From Linnemannia hyalina (Eukaryota > Mortierellomycota > Mortierellomycetes > Mortierellales > Mortierellaceae), in NCBI GenBank assembly GCA_019671135.1, contig JAHRHY010000020.1, forward strand, positions 744,001 to 808,000: a stretch of 64,000 nt of DNA, in the 5' to 3' direction. This document shows positions 31,098 to 41,972 of this stretch, in pieces. Position numbers and translations under genes: made by a program. Positions within the stretch are counted from its first letter, which is position 1, and every line of letters begins with the position of its first letter. The notes under the pieces were generated by a model. It saw nothing but the letters and a program-made list of their open reading frames with translations, was not told the DNA's origin and did no database searches.

Positions 31098-32357
31098 TTA
31101 CTTTGTACGCTTATATGATGGAATCTCCACTCCTGCAAAAATTTCACGTCGCTTATTAGTCGGCTCTTCCCGTTGTTTATCCTCGACATCCATAGTAGTC
31201 ATCTCCAAGAACTGCTCTTGTAACTTTGTTATATCTCGTGCATCATGCAACATCTCATCCACTGGAATATAATCCAAGATTTGTTCCATTGCACCATTGG
31301 CATATGGAAAGTCGAAGCCATCTCTAATCCAGGCACTATGAATGGGTTCCAGATTTAACTGCAGTAGTGCCACCATCTTCTTGATGTTCATAAGTAAGAG
31401 ACACAATCGCAATTGCAAATTATATGTTTCTATCTTGGTTACCAACACTGGTTTCCTATTGTTGTGCTTCTCAAAGGTTGCTCCAAGATCTCCAAATTCG
31501 GCTTCTATCTGAGAGCGGAAACTGCCGAAAATCTTATTGTAGTTAGTTTCATCTTGTGCAAGATCTTTCCCACGGCTTTTGCGAATTGGATAACAAAAGT
31601 TTTTCTTGCTCATGCTTGTTTCTTCTACTATTTTCTTAATGTATTGTGTGTACCCTCCATCCAATGCAATACAATCTAGCTCGTGGATGTGCTTATGTAT
31701 CTTCATACCAACCAACATAGTACCATCGTTGTTATCCTTGCAAGGTAGCGATTTAGAGACTAGTATTGCCATGCCATTGCAATCGACACACACTTGCGTT
31801 CTTACACCAGATTTCTTCAGCTTGTAAGAGTACATGTCTGAGCTAGACTTTTCTTCACATGAAAGACGTGTATCATGACCATCCAAATGCAATGTTACAT
31901 GTGGGAATAGTGGTGGATTCCTGAGTTTAGCAGACATCAAGCGTATAGGAAATGTGGAGAACATATTCGCAAGTGCATGGTTAATATGCTTCGAATGCAC
32001 ATTATAGTTAGTCTTGTAGAACTCTGTATGAATGGAGTGGAAACTACTTTTTGGTATGTGGGTTGACATTCCATCCATTGCCAAGCCTGCAACTAAGTGG
32101 TACAATATCAACAATCCTTTGTCGACTTCTCTGTATGGACCTGGATACTGCTTGAGAGACCAAATAACTACAAGAAAGTAGAATACAGGAATTGCACCTA
32201 ATCTTCTTATAAGTAAGTCTTTAACAGTTTTCATATGTGCTACTAGCTTCAACGCAGTCCTATGATTATTAGATGGTTCTTGCGTAGGCCATTCTACATC
32301 CAAAAAAGTCCATTCATCCTCTAACAACCGTTGAAATAGGCGCTTTAAGTTTGCCAT
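31098..32357 (-). CDS. DDE transposase-like protein of element 1
   Basis: 419 aa from ATG 32357. The fold pattern is that of the DDE nuclease group related to IS5/PIF-Harbinger (DDE_Tnp_4-like). The first Asp is in VTLHLDGHD (D159), then a strand-rich stretch YSYKLKKSGVRTQVCVDCNGMAI, the second Asp in CIALDGGYT (D233), and the Glu in FRSQIEAEFGDLGATF (E285). The C-terminus after RLCLLLMNIKK is probably non-catalytic. Target duplications of 3 bp around the unit fit such enzymes. An N-terminal helical region (1-140) is probably DNA-binding. The first 18 open codons upstream lack ATG and lie in the TIR. It is likely the enzyme that moves this element and possibly palindrome P. Confidence 0.75.
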   Translation of the reverse strand: MANLKRLFQRLLEDEWTFLDVEWPTQEPSNNHRTALKLVAHMKTVKDLLIRRLGAIPVFYFLVVIWSLKQYPGPYREVDKGLLILYHLVAGLAMDGMSTHIPKSSFHSIHTEFYKTNYNVHSKHINHALANMFSTFPIRLMSAKLRNPPLFPHVTLHLDGHDTRLSCEEKSSSDMYSYKLKKSGVRTQVCVDCNGMAILVSKSLPCKDNNDGTMLVGMKIHKHIHELDCIALDGGYTQYIKKIVEETSMSKKNFCYPIRKSRGKDLAQDETNYNKIFGSFRSQIEAEFGDLGATFEKHNNRKPVLVTKIETYNLQLRLCLLLMNIKKMVALLQLNLEPIHSAWIRDGFDFPYANGAMEQILDYIPVDEMLHDARDITKLQEQFLEMTTMDVEDKQREEPTNKRREIFAGVEIPSYKRTK

Positions 32358-32375
32358 GACTGTAATTACAACCTG

Positions 32376-34115
32376 GTAAACTATTAGCAAAAATTCCTTT
32401 ATATAACACACTTTTGGATTTTTTAAAACTATTAACGATAAACACGATAGGGGAACAAGCCCCTCAACCAGATGTCAAAGTATTTCATCATGGCGGTTTT
32501 GCGACAACTTTTTTGTAACCACCAATTTTCTCCCAACCACCAAAGTATACAAACGATATTTTATAGACATTTCCTAAGTCTACATAACTTTTATTTATAC
32601 AACTTCTTTTTTCTGTCTTGTTATCATACAAAATGCGATAGAAATGTCACAATGTTCATACCCATTTGCATCACGAAATATGGGGTACGTTTTAAGAAAC
32701 GTCTATTTTTAAAGACATAGTTGCTCTTTAAACAACACATTTTCTCTACCTTATTATCACACAAAATGCAATAGAAATGTCACAATGTTCATACCCATTT
32801 GCATCACGAAATATGTAATGTGTTTTAAGAAACGTCTATTTTAAACGACATAACTATTCTGTTAACAACTTCTTTTTTCTGTCTTGTTATCACACAAAAT
32901 GCGATAGAAATGTCACAATGTTCATACCCATTTGCATCACGAAATATGTGATACGTTTTAAGAAACGTCCATTTTAAACGACATAATTACTCTGTTAACA
33001 ACACATTTTCTCTACCTTATTATCACACAAAATGCGATAGAAATGTCACAATGTTCATACCCATTTGCATCACGAAATATGTGATAAGTTTTAAGAAACG
33101 TCTATTTTAAACGACATAATTACTCTGTTAACAACACATTTTTTCTATCTTATTATCACACAAAATGCGATAGAAATGTCACAATGTTTATACCCATTGG
33201 CATCACGAAATATGTGATACGTTTTAAGAAACGTCCATTTTAAACGACATAATTACTCTGTTAACAACACATTTTCTCTACCTTATTATCACACAAAATG
33301 CGATAGAAACGCCACGATGTTTATATCCATTTGCATCACGAAATATGTGATGTGTTTTAAGAAACGTCTATTTTTAACGACATAATTACTCTATTAACAA
33401 TACATTTTTTCTATCTTGTTATCACACAAAATGCAATAGAAACGTTGTAATATAATAGCCATTTGCATTATAAAATATGTGATGTGTTTTAAGAAACGTC
33501 TATTTTAAACGATATAATTGTTATATCTACAACTACCCACAATGCATGGTCTAATTGCGATATCTCTGTTTTTACCATTGTCGTAATTACCTACAATCTG
33601 TATAACAATAAATGCTATAACAATTGTAAGTTAACCAAAGTGTAATAATATTAAACGTCGTGCAAATCGTGGGCTTACCTAAAGTATGTCAACATTAAAC
33701 ATTGTAATACTTACGAGTTTATCAAGAATGTATTAAAATTAAACATCACGATAATCACGAGGTCATCCAAAATGCGTTCATATCAAATATCATAACTATG
33801 GTAATAACTACAGTTTGTCAGCTGTCGAATCGAATGCCGAATGTCAAATGTCGAATGTCGAATATTGTTGAGAAAGTGTAGCAATAACGCCATTAAAAAC
33901 GTATCAGCTACCCTTTCTTTCCAACAACCAATGTTTGTTAAAGCCACTATGCTACTTTTTAAAAAAATCGGGATCCAACTTTTTTTTTAAAACTACCACT
34001 ACATCATCACCAGTATCACGAGTGCTATATTGGATATACACATAGGATATATCATGAAAAGGAGATATTAGTAACCATCGCTAATTATATAAACACGAAA
34101 ACAAATGCTCTACTA
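32376..34115 (-). repeat. right TIR of element 1
   Basis: The reverse complement of 27221-28960 with no difference seen in the parts compared, including seven 133-bp units. The inner boundary lies 18 bp upstream of the transposase ATG, so the transposase is probably transcribed from within the TIR. Confidence 0.9.
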
Positions 34116-34566
34116 GGAGGCCATCCATGTTCGGCTCCACCAACCATAGACTACAGTATAAAAATATCTGTCAACACCTATTAAAACAGTGTGTTCCTTG
34201 AGAGTACAACAAATCTCATCAGCTTTTTCCTTCCACCAGTCTCCATTTTCTACATTCACCACCACTACTTTGTAACATCATCTACTTTAGCTGAGAAAGC
34301 CTTGGACATGATCATCTCATATTGGAAAGGAAATTACTATCTGTAATATCAAGGATCCAATATGAGATGATCATGTCCAAGGCTTTCTCAGCTAAAGTAG
34401 ATGATGTTACAAAGTAGTGGTGGTGAATGTAGAAAATGGAGACTGGTGGAAGGAAAAAGCTGATGAGATTTGTTGTACTCTCAAGGAACACACTGTTTTA
34501 ATAGGTGTTGACAGATATTTTTATACTGTAGTCTATGGTTGGTGGAGCCGAACATGGATGGCCTCC
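34116..34566. mobile_element. P2: 451-bp palindrome, right flank of element 1
   Basis: A 210-bp arm, 31-bp spacer (orientation B) and 210-bp arm. The inner junction is CTACTA followed by GGAGGCC. The outer flank ATG (34567-34569) matches the ATG before P1. Confidence 0.9.
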
Positions 34567-36384
34567 ATGGGTGTCGGCTAGGATAGTTCTCCTTTCAGAG
34601 ACCTTCACTGTTTGACGAGGAGTAGTTGAATCCTGGATCAAATGCATGTATCCATAAATCTTTGTCGGCGCTGAACCTTCTGTTCTTCCCGTCCACAACT
34701 CCGGCGGGAACTGGCGAGACAAAGCGTCTGGAAGCACATTAAGCACGCCAGGGCGATAAACAACCTTGAACGTGTATGACCAGATCAACTCCTGCCATCC
34801 GGTGAGCATTGAGTTCAAGTCCTTTTGCGTATGCATGTAGGTGAGAGCTCGATGATCCGTGAAGAGCGTGAAATGGTTGCCCCACAAATAATAATGTAGC
34901 TTCTTGAGGGCGAACACAATCCCGAGTAGCTCCTTTTGAGTAGCCGAATATCTCCTTTCCCGATCCTGTAACGATCGCGCTACAAAAGATATATATTTAA
35001 TATTCTCAGGTTCACCTTCGCCTCCCGGTAACTGATACAGAACCGCTCCGACACCAACATTTGATGCATCTGTGGCAACATAAAAGGGTAGGCCGAAATC
35101 CGGAAAAGAAAGTACTGGAGCTTGTGTGAGAATATTCTTTAATGAATTGAAGCACCGTAATTGAATGTCGTTTAATACGAAGGATCCAGGTACATTGCGT
35201 AGCGCGTCCAGCGGTGCCGCAACAGTGCTGATAAGAGGCATATACTCCCGAAAAAAGTTGAACGTGCCCATGTACGACTGAACCTGCTTTCCAGTGGTCG
35301 GCGGGCTCCAGTCCTGAATGTTCACCAACTTATTCGGGTCCACACGTCTGCCGGCGGTATTAATTACAAATCCAAGTAATGCTACCTGCGTGCTATAGAA
35401 TCTACATTTCTCAATGTTGATAATTAGTTTGGCTTTGGTCAGACGTTCAATGACAACCATAACATGCGCAAGATGGTCCGCTCGATCCTTCGAAGCAATC
35501 AGAATGTCATCAATAAAATTGCGGACAAAATCCAAATCGCCGAGAATCCTTGACATTCCACGTTGGAACAGACTGGACAAGGGCTTCAAGCCGAAAGGGG
35601 CTTTCTTGAACATGTACTGTACTCCATTGTGCGTGAATGCTGTAAGCGGTCTGTCTTCCTTATGAATCGGAAGTCGATGATAAGCCTGACGCAAATCCAC
35701 CGTCGAGAACACAGCATTGCCTCCTGCAAACTGCATGATCTCTGATATAAGAGGTACAGGAAAATTGTCATCAGGTAAGTGAGCATTGAGAGGGCGTGGG
35801 TCAAGACAAACACGATAAAGGGTTTTCTCACCATTTGCATCCTTCTTTGCTGCGAGCGTCAGAGTGTTGTTGTGACGATTACCAGCCGGTGCCAGTGTAA
35901 TTACATCGTCCTGCAACCAGCGATCTACTGCGTCATCCAGAATGGGTCGTTGTGACTGAGCGAACACTCTTGAACGTCGATTCAAAGTAATGCCCTCCGG
36001 TACAGGTAAAAACACCTTCATCTCCGGAATTGGGCAAAAGCTGGTGGAAGGGATCCTTGCGTTCTCCTCCAGTAGCTCCTTGACGCACTCCATAAATGAC
36101 TTCTTTTCCTCGATGTACTCCCGCGTCGTCTCCACAGGGGGTGTCATAAGAGGTATGAGAGTCGGCTTCTCGTCCTCAACAGGCATAGGTACTCGATCAG
36201 GAGACTCTACTGGGTCAGGTAAACCTATGATGTTGAAGCCATACCGATGAAAGAGATCCATACCAATAGTAATGGCATGGGGTTGATCAATAACTTCGTA
36301 TGGTGCGCAAAGCAAATTCTTTCCACAGATAACCTCCATGTTCTCTGTTTCGCCGATGCGTGCAATAGTCGAAGTATCCGCTAA
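34567..36384 (-). pseudogene. gypsy protease tail, reverse transcriptase and RNase H
   Basis: The 5' half of the split pol. It begins within the end of the retropepsin region (a GMDLFHRYGFNIIGLP-like C-terminus; the active-site DTG is missing). RT has LYRVCLDPRPLN, VFSTVDLRQAYHRLPI, FGLKPLSSLFQR and the catalytic box FIDDIL (F-x-DD). RNase H follows with FYVATDASNVGVGAVL, KELLGIVFALKK, FTDHRAL and LPDALSR. It ends in ERRTILADTH, which joins in sense to the integrase fragment at 26769. It is bounded by palindromes P3 upstream and P2 downstream. No internal stop seen, so the gene was broken recently and only by the insertions. Confidence 0.92.
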
Positions 36385-36835
36385 GGAGGCCATCCATGTT
36401 CGGCTCCACCAACCATAGACTACAGTATAAAAATATCTGTCAACACCTATTAAAACAGTGTGTTCCTTGAGAGTACAACAAATCTCATCAGCTTTTTCCT
36501 TCCACCAGTCTCCATTTTCTACATTCACCACCACTACTTTGTAACATCATCTACTTTAGCTGAGAAAGCCTTGGACATGATCATCTCATATTGGAAAGGA
36601 AATTACTATCTGTAATATCAAGGATCCAATATGAGATGATCATGTCCAAGGCTTTCTCAGCTAAAGTAGATGATGTTACAAAGTAGTGGTGGTGAATGTA
36701 GAAAATGGAGACTGGTGGAAGGAAAAAGCTGATGAGATTTGTTGTACTCTCAAGGAACACACTGTTTTAATAGGTGTTGACAGATATTTTTATACTGTAG
36801 TCTATGGTTGGTGGAGCCGAACATGGATGGCCTCC
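36385..36835. mobile_element. P3: 451-bp palindrome
   Basis: The same structure, spacer orientation B. The left flank is TAA (36382-36384) in gypsy protease/RT sequence. The right side joins TAGTAGAGC of element 2. No matching 3-bp repeat is found at the far end (ATA after P5), so this junction is not part of a simple single insertion. Confidence 0.88.
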
Positions 36836-38721
36836 TAGTAGAGCATTTGTTTTCGTGTTTATATAATTAGCGATGGTTACTAATATCTCCTTTTCATGAT
36901 ATATCCTATGTGTATATCCAATATAGCACTCGTGATACTGGTGATGATGTAGTGGTAGTTTTAAAAAAAAAGTTGGATCCCGATTTTTTTAAAAAGTAGC
37001 ATAGTGGCTTTAACAAACATTGGTTGTTGGAAAGAAAGGGTAGCTGATACGTTTTTAATGGCGTTATTGCTACACTTTCTCAACAATATTCGACATTCGA
37101 CATTTGACATTCGGCATTCGATTCGACAGCTGACAAACTGTAGTTATTACCATAGTTATGATATTTGATATGAACGCATTTTGGATGACCTCGTGATTAT
37201 CGTGATGTTTAATTTTAATACATTCTTGATAAACTCGTAAGTATTACAATGTTTAATGTTGACATACTTTAGGTAAGCCCACGATTTGCACGACGTTTAA
37301 TATTATTACACTTTGGTTAACTTACAATTGTTATAGCATTTATTGTTATACAGATTGTAGGTAATTACGACAATGGTAAAAACAGAGATATCGCAATTAG
37401 ACCATGCATTGTGGGTAGTTGTAGATATAACAATTATATCGTTTAAAATAGACGTTTCTTAAAACACATCACATATTTTATAATGCAAATGGCTATTATA
37501 TTACAACGTTTCTATTGCATTTTGTGTGATAACAAGATAGAAAAAATGTATTGTTAATAGAGTAATTATGTCGTTAAAAATAGACGTTTCTTAAAACACA
37601 TCACATATTTCGTGATGCAAATGGATATAAACATCGTGGCGTTTCTATCGCATTTTGTGTGATAATAAGGTAGAGAAAATGTGTTGTTAACAGAGTAATT
37701 ATGTCGTTTAAAATGGACGTTTCTTAAAACGTATCACATATTTCGTGATGCCAATGGGTATAAACATTGTGACATTTCTATCGCATTTTGTGTGATAATA
37801 AGATAGAAAAAATGTGTTGTTAACAGAGTAATTATGTCGTTTAAAATAGACGTTTCTTAAAACTTATCACATATTTCGTGATGCAAATGGGTATGAACAT
37901 TGTGACATTTCTATCGCATTTTGTGTGATAATAAGGTAGAGAAAATGTGTTGTTAACAGAGTAATTATGTCGTTTAAAATGGACGTTTCTTAAAACGTAT
38001 CACATATTTCGTGATGCAAATGGGTATGAACATTGTGACATTTCTATCGCATTTTGTGTGATAACAAGACAGAAAAAAGAAGTTGTTAACAGAATAGTTA
38101 TGTCGTTTAAAATAGACGTTTCTTAAAACACATTACATATTTCGTGATGCAAATGGGTATGAACATTGTGACATTTCTATTGCATTTTGTGTGATAATAA
38201 GGTAGAGAAAATGTGTTGTTTAAAGAGCAACTATGTCTTTAAAAATAGACGTTTCTTAAAACGTACCCCATATTTCGTGATGCAAATGGGTATGAACATT
38301 GTGACATTTCTATCGCATTTTGTATGATAACAAGACAGAAAAAAGAAGTTGTATAAATAAAAGTTATGTAGACTTAGGAAATGTCTATAAAATATCGTTT
38401 GTATACTTTGGTGGTTGGGAGAAAATTGGTGGTTACAAAAAAGTTGTCGCAAAACCGCCATGATGAAATACTTTGACATCTGGTTGAGGGGCTTGTTCCC
38501 CTATCGTGTTTATCGTTAATAGTTTTAAAAAATCCAAAAGTGTGTTATATAAAGGAATTTTTGCTAATAGTTTACGTTTAAATTCTCTTGAAATAGATGA
38601 TATATGCATTATATTTCTATCCAATCTATCATGGAATATGAGATAACTTCTTTTATAGTGCAACAAATCTAAAAGTGTATTGTAGTATAGGCATTTTTCC
38701 TAATGGTTTACTAGTTATGCA

Positions 38722-38967
38722 ATGCCAACACTTAAAGAAATTAAGCAAATAATAGCCATTTATATACATGAGCATCATATGGATCCTACAATGGCAATGT
38801 ACTTGAGAGCTGTTTTGTTACGTGGTAAGTCTCAGCAAGAACTAAATGGTATGTCAAAGGAAGAACTGTGGGGATTGGTAGACTTTTTTGCACCAGATTT
38901 ACAAAAACATATGCATGCAATTGGAGCATTATCATGGTCAGCACACAGAAAATTTGCTTCAGAGTAA
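38722..38967 (+). CDS. small 81-aa ORF of element 2
   Basis: The same protein sequence as the element 1 copy at 29107-29352. Unknown function. It lies between the left TIR and the 550-aa ORF. Confidence 0.5.
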   Translation: MPTLKEIKQIIAIYIHEHHMDPTMAMYLRAVLLRGKSQQELNGMSKEELWGLVDFFAPDLQKHMHAIGALSWSAHRKFASE

Positions 38968-39022
38968 AGTGGTTTTTAAAAAGTTTGTAGTACATATCTC
39001 TGCAAACAGTAAGCTATTCAAC

Positions 39023-40675
39023 ATGTCCGCTATACCTAAATCCATTAACAAGGCGCTGAACTCATATGCCCATCTTATCTCTGATGTGGGCAAAGAGATT
39101 GCATTGCCTGGCAAACCGAAGACGGGCTGGAAAAAGTACTCAGAGATATTCTGCGATAGTTTAATACTCTGGGGATTGCACAACCGGGCTGCACTTGTTG
39201 ACGAGCAGCGCAAAAACACCACTTCCAATATTCGCGAAGCTTTTAAAGGCCTCGATGTTAGCCACTCCATGGTTAAAGTTGTTAACGAGGGTTATATCAA
39301 AGACAATAGTTTTTTTAGCTCTAAACTACTAGAAAAACATAGAAAAAAGTTTAGAAGTTCGGCCTTATACCATGCTGGTTACTTTAGCATTAAGGTAACG
39401 CTCCATGAACTAGAGGCCATATCTCTAATATCCGAGATAATACCAATACTTGATGAACTGGAGGTTGACTACGTTATCCTTCATGATATAGATATTGCTA
39501 CGGATTGTAGATATGTCACAAGCCGTCCAATTCTTCAACAGTACCTTCAAGAGAGATTTGGAGAAAATTTAGATATTGCCAACGATCTCCATAAGGTTGG
39601 TAACCACTGTCTTTCTTGGTTTGGAGTCACCGAAAAAGACCAAAAGGTCCGTTGTAAGGTCTACAACAAACTTGTACAGATGTTGGAGAGTGCTGAAGTA
39701 AAAATGTCGTTGGGTTCAAGAATGGAGAATTTTGTCATGGATGTGGATAAGGACCTACATAAGAGACTTCGAAAGGCAAAGAAAACAGGTCTAACAAGAC
39801 TTGAACTTACCTTTTATGGACAGGAGATATATACATTCTCCTATTATAAAGGAGTTTTGGATGCCATAAAGGAAGAGATCCAAGAATGTCCCACCTTCTG
39901 CGTAAAGCACAAGGCATATTGGAAGTACATAGTTGGCAATATATCATCCATGGTAGGTATTCATGTAACAATGGGTGAAAAATCGGCATTCGCATATTGC
40001 CATTGGTGGAACTCTGTTACAGGTAAGAAGTATGGTTCATATCGTAACAATGTCGAGAAAGAGGAAGCAATGACGTTGTTAGCCAACTATAGCTTCAACG
40101 ATAGACCAATATACTTTTTGGAGGTTGAGATGGATGAGAATAGCATCAAGGATATTACAGTTACCAAGTACAAACGGCCTGACGAATGTACAGCAATAAC
40201 ACTTGTTGCAGGAGCACATAAAGGCATGTACCCATACATTTACGATGATGATGTTTTACAATTCGAGGATATGGGTATAGTGGAGGTAGATAATGTAAAG
40301 ATCCAATGGCCTGAGAGAAGAATCCGCAAAGGTGCACCACCAATTGTTGATATTCATCTAGAAAACATGAATGGTGAGAATTTTATACAAGTCCATGATA
40401 GAGCTATCCACAAAGCAACATATAAAGCTGGATATAATGTACTTGAAATAAATACCAGCTATACAGTCATAGCAATTGCAATGGATATGTATCACAACAA
40501 AGAATATATTTTTGCAACATTGTCCAATGGTATTAAAGTACGATGTGGACTTAGTTTAGAAATAAAGATCGTTGCATGGCTGGAAGAATATCCCGATGGC
40601 CAAGTTCCGTATATGAATTTCACCACATTGCAATGCAGAACTGTTCGCGGGTTCAAGGATATTTATATACGTTAA
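39023..40675 (+). CDS. 550-aa unknown protein of element 2 (possible Rep-like)
   Basis: Identical in translation to the element 1 protein (29408-31060), including HDIDIATD, KVYNK and RLEL. Start ATG 39023. Identity with element 1 means the two copies separated very recently or are being homogenised. It converges on the transposase-like ORF at 40713. Confidence 0.6.
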   Translation: MSAIPKSINKALNSYAHLISDVGKEIALPGKPKTGWKKYSEIFCDSLILWGLHNRAALVDEQRKNTTSNIREAFKGLDVSHSMVKVVNEGYIKDNSFFSSKLLEKHRKKFRSSALYHAGYFSIKVTLHELEAISLISEIIPILDELEVDYVILHDIDIATDCRYVTSRPILQQYLQERFGENLDIANDLHKVGNHCLSWFGVTEKDQKVRCKVYNKLVQMLESAEVKMSLGSRMENFVMDVDKDLHKRLRKAKKTGLTRLELTFYGQEIYTFSYYKGVLDAIKEEIQECPTFCVKHKAYWKYIVGNISSMVGIHVTMGEKSAFAYCHWWNSVTGKKYGSYRNNVEKEEAMTLLANYSFNDRPIYFLEVEMDENSIKDITVTKYKRPDECTAITLVAGAHKGMYPYIYDDDVLQFEDMGIVEVDNVKIQWPERRIRKGAPPIVDIHLENMNGENFIQVHDRAIHKATYKAGYNVLEINTSYTVIAIAMDMYHNKEYIFATLSNGIKVRCGLSLEIKIVAWLEEYPDGQVPYMNFTTLQCRTVRGFKDIYIR

Positions 40676-40712
40676 GAATGCTAATAGATAGTTTTTAAAA
40701 ATTACAATGGGC

Positions 40713-41972
40713 TTACTTTGTACGCTTATATGATGGAATCTCCACTCCTGCAAAAATTTCACGTCGCTTATTAGTCGGCTCTTCCCGTTGTTTATCCTCG
40801 ACATCCATAGTAGTCATCTCCAAGAACTGCTCTTGTAACTTTGTTATATCTCGTGCATCATGCAACATCTCATCCACTGGAATATAATCCAAGATTTGTT
40901 CCATTGCACCATTGGCATATGGAAAGTCGAAGCCATCTCTAATCCAGGCACTATGAATGGGTTCCAGATTTAACTGCAGTAGTGCCACCATCTTCTTGAT
41001 GTTCATAAGTAAGAGACACAATCGCAATTGCAAATTATATGTTTCTATCTTGGTTACCAACACTGGTTTCCTATTGTTGTGCTTCTCAAAGGTTGCTCCA
41101 AGATCTCCAAATTCGGCTTCTATCTGAGAGCGGAAACTGCCGAAAATCTTATTGTAGTTAGTTTCATCTTGTGCAAGATCTTTCCCACGGCTTTTGCGAA
41201 TTGGATAACAAAAGTTTTTCTTGCTCATGCTTGTTTCTTCTACTATTTTCTTAATGTATTGTGTGTACCCTCCATCCAATGCAATACAATCTAGCTCGTG
41301 GATGTGCTTATGTATCTTCATACCAACCAACATAGTACCATCGTTGTTATCCTTGCAAGGTAGCGATTTAGAGACTAGTATTGCCATGCCATTGCAATCG
41401 ACACACACTTGCGTTCTTACACCAGATTTCTTCAGCTTGTAAGAGTACATGTCTGAGCTAGACTTTTCTTCACATGAAAGACGTGTATCATGACCATCCA
41501 AATGCAATGTTACATGTGGGAATAGTGGTGGATTCCTGAGTTTAGCAGACATCAAGCGTATAGGAAATGTGGAGAACATATTCGCAAGTGCATGGTTAAT
41601 ATGCTTCGAATGCACATTATAGTTAGTCTTGTAGAACTCTGTATGAATGGAGTGGAAACTACTTTTTGGTATGTGGGTTGACATTCCATCCATTGCCAAG
41701 CCTGCAACTAAGTGGTACAATATCAACAATCCTTTGTCGACTTCTCTGTATGGACCTGGATACTGCTTGAGAGACCAAATAACTACAAGAAAGTAGAATA
41801 CAGGAATTGCACCTAATCTTCTTATAAGTAAGTCTTTAACAGTTTTCATATGTGCTACTAGCTTCAACGCAGTCCTATGATTATTAGATGGTTCTTGCGT
41901 AGGCCATTCTACATCCAAAAAAGTCCATTCATCCTCTAACAACCGTTGAAATAGGCGCTTTAAGTTTGCCAT
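40713..41972 (-). CDS. DDE transposase-like protein of element 2
   Basis: 419 aa, identical in translation to the element 1 enzyme with D159, D233 and E285 retained. Start ATG 41972, 19 bp inside the right TIR boundary. Confidence 0.75.
   Translation of the reverse strand: MANLKRLFQRLLEDEWTFLDVEWPTQEPSNNHRTALKLVAHMKTVKDLLIRRLGAIPVFYFLVVIWSLKQYPGPYREVDKGLLILYHLVAGLAMDGMSTHIPKSSFHSIHTEFYKTNYNVHSKHINHALANMFSTFPIRLMSAKLRNPPLFPHVTLHLDGHDTRLSCEEKSSSDMYSYKLKKSGVRTQVCVDCNGMAILVSKSLPCKDNNDGTMLVGMKIHKHIHELDCIALDGGYTQYIKKIVEETSMSKKNFCYPIRKSRGKDLAQDETNYNKIFGSFRSQIEAEFGDLGATFEKHNNRKPVLVTKIETYNLQLRLCLLLMNIKKMVALLQLNLEPIHSAWIRDGFDFPYANGAMEQILDYIPVDEMLHDARDITKLQEQFLEMTTMDVEDKQREEPTNKRREIFAGVEIPSYKRTK

Larger units (their letters stand above)
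27221..34115. mobile_element. Element 1: 6.9-kb DDE-type transposon-like element with giant inverted repeats
   Basis: 6895 bp from TAGTAGAGCATTTG to its reverse complement. The terminal inverted repeats are 1740 bp each (27221-28960 and 32376-34115). The unique centre is about 3.4 kb with a small ORF and a 550-aa ORF (plus strand) converging on a 419-aa DDE transposase-like ORF (minus strand). It is flanked by palindromes P1 and P2. I cannot assign it to a named superfamily: the DDE protein looks IS5/Harbinger-like, but TIRs this long built of 133-bp repeats are unusual. The whole P1-el1-P2 block interrupts the gypsy pol gene. Confidence 0.85.

Noticed and set aside
32472..32720. 82-aa open frame starting ATG in the TIR, present in every arm
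   Set aside because: It lies across the repeat array, its second half is repeat translation, and it breaks in the diverged element 3 left arm. Probably not a gene.
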